Below are positions 15,437 through 21,290 of a stretch of DNA of 21,290 nucleotides, one piece after another. The DNA is from Treponema sp. (GTDB lineage Bacteria > Spirochaetota > Spirochaetia > Treponematales > Treponemataceae). Position numbers and translations under genes: made by a program. The notes beneath the pieces are model-generated. The model did no database searches and was not told the DNA's origin. It was given only the letters and a program-made list of their open reading frames with translations. Position 1 is the first letter of the stretch, and every line of letters begins with the position of its first letter. The stretch is from positions 1 through 21,290 of the forward strand of contig JAEDFX010000033.1 in NCBI GenBank assembly GCA_016297805.1, given 5' to 3'.

Positions 15437-16753
15437 ATGAAAAAGAGTTTTCTGGTTGCTGGTTTTGTATTGTTTGCAAGTGGCATTTTATTTGGGCAAT
15501 CTGTAGAAAATGGCTCTGAACCAATTGTGCTTACAGTAGATAAAGCTGTAGAACTTGCTTTGCAGAATAATATTACCATAAAGCAAAGTAAAATGGATTT
15601 AGACATGCTGGAGCTTAGGGATTCTTTTTCATGGAATGGCATAAGTCCAAGTCTTTCCTTATCTGGTGGTGTAAACGGTAGTAAAGCCGGAACTTTTGAT
15701 ACATTTGCAGATTCTGATCCAACTGTCAGCTGGTCTGCCAGCGGTTCTGTAAGCTTGAATTTTACACCAGCTCTTGCAACCACAATTAAATCTGCAAGAC
15801 TGGATTATGAATCAGGACAGATGTCCTACGAAAATACCCGTCGAAGTATTGAACTGAGTGTCCGCAAAACTTTTTATTCATTACTTTATTTTAATGAAAA
15901 TCTGGAACTTCAGCACCGCAGTCTTGAAACAGCACGCCAGACTTATGAATCAAATCTTTCAAAATTCAATCAGGGAAGACTTTCAGAAATGAACCTGCTT
16001 ACTTCACAGTATAACTATGAAAGTAAAATTCCTGCAGTTACAAATCTTCATACAACCTACGAAAATAATCTGGATAATTTTAAAATCATTCTTGGACTTG
16101 ATTTAAATGATGAAATTGAACTTACAGGCAGTCTGGTAGAATTAGCTGCCGCAGAATTAAATAACAAGCTGCTTGATGTAAATATTGAAGAACTTCCTTC
16201 TATAAAAAAGTTGTTGAAAAATATTGAAAGCTCAGAAAACAGTCTTATGGCAACCCGATTTTCTGCCTATGGCCCATCACTTTCTTTGTCTGGAAGTGCT
16301 GGAACAAATGGAGGAATAAAACCTTCATCAGATCCAAGAGTTTCAGTATCTTATTCAGCTACAGTCCGTATTCCACTAGATGGTTATCTTCCATGGTCAA
16401 ACGGCTCTGTAAGTGTGCAAGCTCAAAAGGAATCTCTGGAAAAGCTTAAACAGAATCTGGAACAAACAAAAAAGACAACAGAAATTTCAATTAGAAACAG
16501 TTATAATGCAATTAAGCAGGCAAAGGCTCAGCTTGCTGTGTATGAAAAAAATATGGAGCTTATGCAGAAAACTTATGATATGACCCGGGCATCTTACAAT
16601 GCAGGTTCAACAGATTTCCTGACTCTACAGAAAGCCGAAGATAATCTCTATCAGGCAAAATACAATGTAGAAAATCAGAGATATTCAATTATTTCTGCAG
16701 TATTAGATTTAGAAAATACATTGGGAATAGAATTCGGTTCCCTTGGAGAATAG
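15437..16753 (+). CDS. TolC-like outer membrane efflux channel (BesC-type)
   Basis: Outer membrane and periplasmic exit duct of a tripartite exporter. The 438 residues begin with a signal peptide (KK, a hydrophobic core at about 4-18, cleavage near residue 20, FGQS). Two outer-membrane-efflux repeats follow, each with long alpha-helices rich in Gln, Asn and Glu (about 32-235 and 240-430). The first contains LTVDKAVELALQNN (32-45) and the second ends with the Leu-rich LDLENTLGIEFG. Two stretches of alternating Ser/Gly beta strands (about 70-110 and 275-315) are the expected barrel-forming hairpins. Length fits the family. The start has GAGG 6 bases upstream. It is the first gene of the operon; the adaptor gene begins 10 bases after the stop. 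Confidence 0.9.
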   Translation: MKKSFLVAGFVLFASGILFGQSVENGSEPIVLTVDKAVELALQNNITIKQSKMDLDMLELRDSFSWNGISPSLSLSGGVNGSKAGTFDTFADSDPTVSWSASGSVSLNFTPALATTIKSARLDYESGQMSYENTRRSIELSVRKTFYSLLYFNENLELQHRSLETARQTYESNLSKFNQGRLSEMNLLTSQYNYESKIPAVTNLHTTYENNLDNFKIILGLDLNDEIELTGSLVELAAAELNNKLLDVNIEELPSIKKLLKNIESSENSLMATRFSAYGPSLSLSGSAGTNGGIKPSSDPRVSVSYSATVRIPLDGYLPWSNGSVSVQAQKESLEKLKQNLEQTKKTTEISIRNSYNAIKQAKAQLAVYEKNMELMQKTYDMTRASYNAGSTDFLTLQKAEDNLYQAKYNVENQRYSIISAVLDLENTLGIEFGSLGE

Positions 16754-16763
16754 GAGCAGCAAA

Positions 16764-17756
16764 ATGGCAAAAAACAAGAAGGCAGTAACAGCAATAGTAT
16801 TTGTTTCAATTATTGCGATAACAGCAATTCTTATGGGAATTATTATGAAAGGAAACAAATCTAAAAAGAGTGGAGGTTTTCCTGGTGGCTTTGGTGGCGG
16901 CTTCGGAGGTTTTGGCGGTGGAGCACCAGTTTCTGTAAGAACAATTGTTGCAGAAAATACTGCCATGACAGATTTTGTTACTACTAATGGTGAAATTGAA
17001 ACTCAGACAGCCATTGAAGTGTTCCCACAGATTGGCGGCAAAGTTGTTCAAATGAAAGTTTCTCTTGGTTCTCAGGTACAGAAGGGCGATATAATCGGTT
17101 ACATTGATCCGTCAGAACCAGGAAGCTATTATGCTCAGTCTCCAATAACAGCTCCTATTAGCGGAAGTATCATTTCTTCTCCAGTAAAAACAGGACAGAA
17201 GGTTACAGCAAACTCAGTAATTACAAAAATTGGTGATATTGAAAATCTTCAGATTACAGCAAAAATTCCAGAACGCTATGTAGCAGAACTGACCATTGGA
17301 CAGAAAGCAGAAATCAGACTGGAAGCTTATCCTGATGTTACATTTATTGCATCAGTAGTTCGCATTTCTCCAGTTCTTGATGCAGCAACTCGTACAAAAG
17401 AAATCATTTTGAATTTTGACAGCTTTGATTCCCGCGTAAATGCAGGAATGTTTGCAAAAGTAAAATTGTACACAACTGTATATGCAGGACATATTGTTGT
17501 AAAACAGGATGCCCTGGTAAATAACTCAGATAGATATTTCCTCTATGTAGTAAATGATGATGGAGAAACAGTATCAAAACGTGAAGTAACTCTTGGTAAA
17601 AACGTAGACGGTTTTTATCAGATTCTTGATGGAGTGAAACCAGGTGAAACTGTAGTAGTGGAAGGTATGCTTTCTTTGTATGAAGGTGCAAAAATCAAGG
17701 ATGTTGATAAAACACCAAAAGAAGTCAAAGAACCAAAAAAGGAAGGTAAAAACTAA
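16764..17756 (+). CDS. RND periplasmic adaptor (membrane fusion protein), hairpin-less BesA-type
   Basis: Connects the inner-membrane RND pump to the TolC-like channel. The 330 residues have an N-terminal membrane anchor (about 7-28) and a Gly/Phe-rich linker (37-53). The lipoyl half-motifs EVFPQIGGKVVQMKVSLGSQVQKGDIIGYID (85-115) and TAPISGSIISSPVKTGQKV (129-147) are joined by only about 14 residues. A beta-barrel domain (about 160-235) and a membrane-proximal domain (about 240-312) follow, with a Lys/Glu-rich tail. The long alpha-hairpin normally inserted between the lipoyl halves is absent, as I recall for BesA of Borrelia. I chose the ATG at 16764 because AGGAG lies 7 bases upstream, although the frame is open from 16743. 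The stop overlaps the pump start by 1 base. Confidence 0.9.
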   Translation: MAKNKKAVTAIVFVSIIAITAILMGIIMKGNKSKKSGGFPGGFGGGFGGFGGGAPVSVRTIVAENTAMTDFVTTNGEIETQTAIEVFPQIGGKVVQMKVSLGSQVQKGDIIGYIDPSEPGSYYAQSPITAPISGSIISSPVKTGQKVTANSVITKIGDIENLQITAKIPERYVAELTIGQKAEIRLEAYPDVTFIASVVRISPVLDAATRTKEIILNFDSFDSRVNAGMFAKVKLYTTVYAGHIVVKQDALVNNSDRYFLYVVNDDGETVSKREVTLGKNVDGFYQILDGVKPGETVVVEGMLSLYEGAKIKDVDKTPKEVKEPKKEGKN

Positions 17757-20700
17757 TGAGTTTAAGTCGTAAAAATCTGGACCATCCAATCCTTATCTTG
17801 ATTGTATTTACGCTTCTGGGACTTCTTGGAGTTTTTACCTATAGTAAAATTGCAATTGCCTTGTTCCCGGAAACAGAAAATCCAACAGTAATGATTAGTA
17901 CTACATATTCCAATGCAGGACCAGAATCAATTGAAAAGACAGTTACAAAACCAATAGAAAGTGCCGTAGTGGGAATCAGCGGATTAACATCAATTACATC
18001 GACTTCAAATGAAGGCTCTTCAACAGTACAGCTTTCTTTTGATTACGGTACTAATATGGATGATATCGTAAATGATGTTCGCGATAAACTGAACCGTGTA
18101 ACACGTAGTTTGCCTTCTGGAGCAAGTACGCCAACTATCTTCCGTTTTGGAGGAAACTCTTCTTCAATTATGCGAATCCTTGTTCGCGGTAACCGTTCTG
18201 CAGATGATATTAAACAGATTGCCGAAAATCAGATTGTAAGCATTCTTGAACAGGCTAATGGAGTAGCAGAAGCCAGTGTAAGTGGAGGACGAACCTTTCA
18301 GGTAAATATTAATCTTGATGCCAACCGAATGCAGGCTTATGGTTATACAATTCCTACTATTACATCAGCTCTTTCAAAGCAGAATCTGGAACTTGGTGGT
18401 GGTAAAGTTCAGGACGGAACAAAGAACTACATCGTTCGAACAATTGGTGAATACAATAATATGGAAGAAATTAAAGATACAGTAATTTCTACAATCAACG
18501 GATACAGTGTAAAAATCCGTGATGTGGCTGACGTTGAATTAGGCTATGCACCAACTTCTTCAGAAAGCTATATTAACGGTGAAAAAGGAGTATATGTTTC
18601 CATTACAAAGGAATCTGGTTCAAACTCTGTAACAGTTGCCAACAGCGTTTATAAAAAAATCGATCAGGTAAAAGAAATGCTTCCGCCAGATATTACAATG
18701 GAAATCATTTCTGATGAAACAGAATCAATCCGTGAAACAATCAACATTCTTGTAGAGTCACTTCTGGAAGGTCTTGTTCTTTCTATTATAATCCTGTGGA
18801 TTTTCTTGCAGAGCTTTAAGTCTACAATCATAATTGGTGTTTCAATTCCACTTTCAATGATTATTACACTTTTTGCTATGAGTATGTTTGGTATTACTCT
18901 GAACATGATGACTCTTACAGGTCTTATTCTTGGACTTGGTATGGTAGTAGATGCTTCTATCGTTATGATTGATAACATATATTCATATCGTCAGCGAGGT
19001 GCCCGTCCAAAGGTTGCCGCAATACTTGGTAGCCAGGAAATGCTCATGTCTGTAATTTCCGGAAACCTTACAACAGTCTGTGTATTCGTACCATTCCTAT
19101 TCTATATTGCAGAATTAGGAATGATGGGACAGATGTTCCAGGGAATCATTTTTACAATCGTAATTGCACTTGTTTCATCATTGCTTGTAGCAATCTTTCT
19201 GGTTCCAGTTCTTGCCGGAAAATTCCTCCCATTATCAAACAGAAATGAAAAACCTGTAACAAATCCAGTATTAAAATTTATATATGGAGTTTTCCAGAAA
19301 GTAATCAACTGGATTACAGAATTATATGCAAAATTGCTGAAGCTTTGTTTGAACAATAGATTAATTACACTTACAGCCGCAATCTGTTTGCTTGTAATAT
19401 CACTTTCCTTTATTCCTGGAATGAAGATTGCCATGATGACTGGTGGACGTGACGAATCTGTTCGACTTTCAGTTACAATGCCGATCGGTACAACCTTTGA
19501 CGAAACAAAAAGAGTTGTAATGAGAATGGAAGAAATCGTAAATACTGAGCTTCAGGGAAAAAAGAGTGTAACAACTTCTATTGGTAGTGGCGGAAGAAAT
19601 GCAAATACTAATACAGGACGAATTGAAATTGCATTGCCTCCATCTTCAGAACAGATAGATAGTGCTCAGGTAATGCAGCAGAAGCTACGTGCTCATTTTG
19701 ATGAATTCCCTGATGCAAGACTCAGCTTTGGTGGCGGATGGCGAGGAAATATGTTCGGTAGTGATATTGATGTTGCTCTTCGTTCAGATGATACAGATGC
19801 AGCCCTTGATGTTGCAGATAAAATTGCTGAAATAATCAGTGCAAACCCAGAATGTGGAGAACCATCAATCAGTATGGACAGAGGATTGCCTCAGGTAGAA
19901 GTTGTGATTGACCGTCAGCGTGCCTATGAATTAGGTGTTGATATTACAACAGTAGCTAGAGAAATTAACTATGCAATTAATGGTTCTACAGCCTGTGTAT
20001 ATAGAAATAGCGGAAAGGATTATAACGTAGTAGTTTCATATCGTCCGGAAGATCGCAAAAAAATTGATGATTTGGAAACAATTTATGTTCGTGGTTCTCA
20101 CGGAATGGTAAGTGTTGCAAACTTTGCTTCATTAAAGAAAGGTCTTGGACCAGTTTCAATTTCCCGTGAAAATCAGAGCCGAATCCTTCATGTAACTTGT
20201 GATATTAAAACTGATACTAATGCAAATATTATTGAAAATCAGATTAAAGAAGCTGTAAGCAATACCTTTATCATTCCAGATACAGTAAATGTTTCTTACG
20301 AAGGCTCTTGGCAGGATACAATGAGTCAGCTTATGCTTTATCTTAAGATTGCCGCAATGGCGATTATTCTTGTATTCGGTGTAATGGCTGCAACTTACGA
20401 AAGCTGGAAAGCACCAATCATAAACCTTACAACTATGCCTTTCCTTATTATTGGTGTAATTTTCATCTATAAGATTATAGGACAGCAGCTTTCTATCATT
20501 TCTATGGTAGGAATTATTATGCTGGTAGGAATTGTAGTAAATAACGGAATTATCCTTGTAGACTATACAAATCTTCTGGTAGGTCGTGGAATAGACCTTA
20601 AAGAAGCCTGTTATGAAGCAGGAAAAAGCCGATTCCGCCCAGTATTGATGACAACTCTGACAACAATTCTGGGAATGCTCCCAATGTGTTTTGCAGATGG

Positions 20701-20869
20701 AGGTCAGGCAGGTATGGTACAACCAATTGCCGTAGCCGTAGTAGGAGGCTTGCTTTCATCAACCTTTGTAACCCTGTTAGTAATTCCAGTTCTCTACAGC
20801 CTGGTAATGCGAAAAAAAACAGACCGTAAAAAGAATGCCTCTTCTTGCAACACAGATATCACTCTTTAG
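17756..20869 (+). CDS. RND efflux transporter, HAE1-type (BesB/AcrB-like)
   Basis: Proton-driven inner-membrane pump that takes up drugs, detergents or lipophilic compounds and passes them to the channel. The 1037 residues match the usual length: TM1 (about 11-31), a large periplasmic loop (32-335), TM2-6 (about 336-490), TM7 (about 535-555), a second loop (556-855) and TM8-12 (about 860-1015). The TM4 motif GMVVDASIVMIDN (395-407) keeps the first relay aspartate (D399). The second Asp of AcrB is Ala, and the TM10 lysine equivalent is Asn in GIVVNNGIILVDY (925-937); such variants are common outside proteobacteria. RFRPVLMTTLTTILGMLP (959-976) is the TM11 motif. The start overlaps the adaptor stop (TAATG), and GGAAGG precedes it. 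No metal-type (CusA) motif was noticed, so the substrate is unknown. Confidence 0.95.
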   Translation: MSLSRKNLDHPILILIVFTLLGLLGVFTYSKIAIALFPETENPTVMISTTYSNAGPESIEKTVTKPIESAVVGISGLTSITSTSNEGSSTVQLSFDYGTNMDDIVNDVRDKLNRVTRSLPSGASTPTIFRFGGNSSSIMRILVRGNRSADDIKQIAENQIVSILEQANGVAEASVSGGRTFQVNINLDANRMQAYGYTIPTITSALSKQNLELGGGKVQDGTKNYIVRTIGEYNNMEEIKDTVISTINGYSVKIRDVADVELGYAPTSSESYINGEKGVYVSITKESGSNSVTVANSVYKKIDQVKEMLPPDITMEIISDETESIRETINILVESLLEGLVLSIIILWIFLQSFKSTIIIGVSIPLSMIITLFAMSMFGITLNMMTLTGLILGLGMVVDASIVMIDNIYSYRQRGARPKVAAILGSQEMLMSVISGNLTTVCVFVPFLFYIAELGMMGQMFQGIIFTIVIALVSSLLVAIFLVPVLAGKFLPLSNRNEKPVTNPVLKFIYGVFQKVINWITELYAKLLKLCLNNRLITLTAAICLLVISLSFIPGMKIAMMTGGRDESVRLSVTMPIGTTFDETKRVVMRMEEIVNTELQGKKSVTTSIGSGGRNANTNTGRIEIALPPSSEQIDSAQVMQQKLRAHFDEFPDARLSFGGGWRGNMFGSDIDVALRSDDTDAALDVADKIAEIISANPECGEPSISMDRGLPQVEVVIDRQRAYELGVDITTVAREINYAINGSTACVYRNSGKDYNVVVSYRPEDRKKIDDLETIYVRGSHGMVSVANFASLKKGLGPVSISRENQSRILHVTCDIKTDTNANIIENQIKEAVSNTFIIPDTVNVSYEGSWQDTMSQLMLYLKIAAMAIILVFGVMAATYESWKAPIINLTTMPFLIIGVIFIYKIIGQQLSIISMVGIIMLVGIVVNNGIILVDYTNLLVGRGIDLKEACYEAGKSRFRPVLMTTLTTILGMLPMCFADGGQAGMVQPIAVAVVGGLLSSTFVTLLVIPVLYSLVMRKKTDRKKNASSCNTDITL

Positions 20870-20902
20870 AAACTAGAATTTTGATTATTTAGGAAGTTTA
20901 AT

Positions 20903-21199
20903 ATGGAATGCGAATATCGAGCAGAAATAATAAGTAACCAATCCGTAATGGAAGATATAGTTGAACGACTGGAACAGGAAATTTCAGATTTTCAGTATAC
21001 AATAGTAGAAAACGTTCATGGCAAAGGCCTTACTTCTAAAAAACTAGGCAACACAGTCTGGCCAGAAATGAATTTCATCCTCTTTGCGTATGTAAATCAC
21101 GATTCTGCCCTGAAAATAAAACAAATAATGGAAGAAATCAAACAAAAATTCCCAAGAGAAGGCATGTCCGTATTCTTCACAAAAGCCGAAGAAGTGTAA
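20903..21199 (+). CDS. Small PII-like protein encoded with the RND pump
   Basis: A 98-residue soluble protein with a predicted beta-alpha-beta-beta-alpha-beta (ferredoxin-like) order, as in PII proteins. It has YTIVENVHGKG (32-42), resembling the strand-2/T-loop entry of PII, then LGNTVWPEMN (48-57), a helix with Ile/Lys repeats (68-82) and a final FPREGMSVFF (83-92). Small PII-like proteins with an ENVxGxG...WPEMN pattern occur, from memory, next to RND transporters in Bacteroidetes and related phyla. It lacks the typical PII uridylylated tyrosine stretch. AGGAAG lies 6 bases before the ATG, and the gene begins 33 bases after the pump gene, so it belongs to the same operon. It may sense a ligand and adjust the pump or its expression; the ligand and target are unknown. 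Confidence 0.7.
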   Translation: MECEYRAEIISNQSVMEDIVERLEQEISDFQYTIVENVHGKGLTSKKLGNTVWPEMNFILFAYVNHDSALKIKQIMEEIKQKFPREGMSVFFTKAEEV

Positions 21200-21224
21200 A
21201 AAATTAGGTTTTAAAGACTGACGA

Positions 21225-21290
21225 GAGTGGTGCATATGTGGTGGCTCCGGCAACATACGTTGCCGTCGGCGGTTCCGCAGTTCGCTAACG
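21225..21290. repeat. GC-richer hairpin repeat at the right edge
   Basis: After the last gene the base composition turns GC-richer. CGGCAAC (21248-21254), loop ATAC, and GTTGCCG (21259-21265) form a perfect 7-bp stem, followed by GCGG-TT-CCGC (21269-21278). GTGGTG-like words occur twice at 21229-21244. It resembles an intergenic repeat or transcript end and continues past the window, so its extent is unknown. No tRNA fold or ORF was recognised. Confidence 0.45.

Noticed and set aside
17756..20869. Loss of the second TM4 aspartate and of the TM10 lysine in the RND pump taken as a sign of inactivity.
   Set aside because: VVDxxIV with a single Asp and VNNxI in TM10 are common in functional HAE1-type pumps outside proteobacteria.
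21240..21290. Possible tRNA at the right edge (stem plus GTTCGC).
   Set aside because: No acceptor stem, anticodon arm or proper T-loop can be formed in the available bases.

Overview
The window is AT-rich, densely coded bacterial DNA with strong AGGAG-type ribosome binding sites and short intergenic regions that carry hairpin-forming repeats. The gene content suggests an anaerobic, host- or rumen-associated spirochaete, most likely Treponema. The supporting signs are indolepyruvate:ferredoxin oxidoreductase and rubredoxin, a domain-permuted GH3 beta-glucosidase of the type known from rumen bacteria, and a tolC-adaptor-RND operon in the order of Borrelia besCAB, with an adaptor that lacks the usual alpha-hairpin. 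The organism assignment is inference, because there is no rRNA or other marker gene here.

Layout from left to right. Bases 1-161 hold an inverted-repeat structure. hisG (minus) follows, divergent from a plus-strand pair: a membrane HD-GYP c-di-GMP phosphodiesterase and an AMP-forming acyl-CoA synthetase. Behind these are two tandem 67-68 bp hairpin repeat units, then a 52-residue rubredoxin gene with its own promoter and a strong terminator. That terminator separates it from the convergent GH3 gene (minus, 4696-7488). iorA-iorB (plus, 7623-9946) encode an aryl-2-oxoacid:ferredoxin oxidoreductase. metA (minus, 10019-10933), probably an acetyltransferase by its specificity residue, diverges from an HSL-like alpha/beta hydrolase gene, which is followed by a U32-family gene (plus, 10980-13463). 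A RelA/SpoT-type gene (minus, 13504-15315) diverges from a four-gene plus-strand operon: a TolC-like channel, an RND adaptor, an HAE1-type RND pump and a small PII-like protein (15437-21199). The window ends in a GC-richer hairpin repeat.

The efflux operon encodes a complete envelope-spanning exporter plus a small cytosolic protein related to the PII fold. This is the best candidate for an under-described system, namely a PII-like sensor acting on an RND pump. Other points worth checking are the lost catalytic histidine in the HSL-like hydrolase, the Rel protein with a broken hydrolase site and no ACT domain, and the mirror-image extended -10 promoters that would make both metA and the hydrolase mRNAs leaderless. 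A further one is the repeat pair at 4243-4373, whose stems differ by compensatory base-pair changes.

All functional names come from motif recognition by eye; no database search was run.
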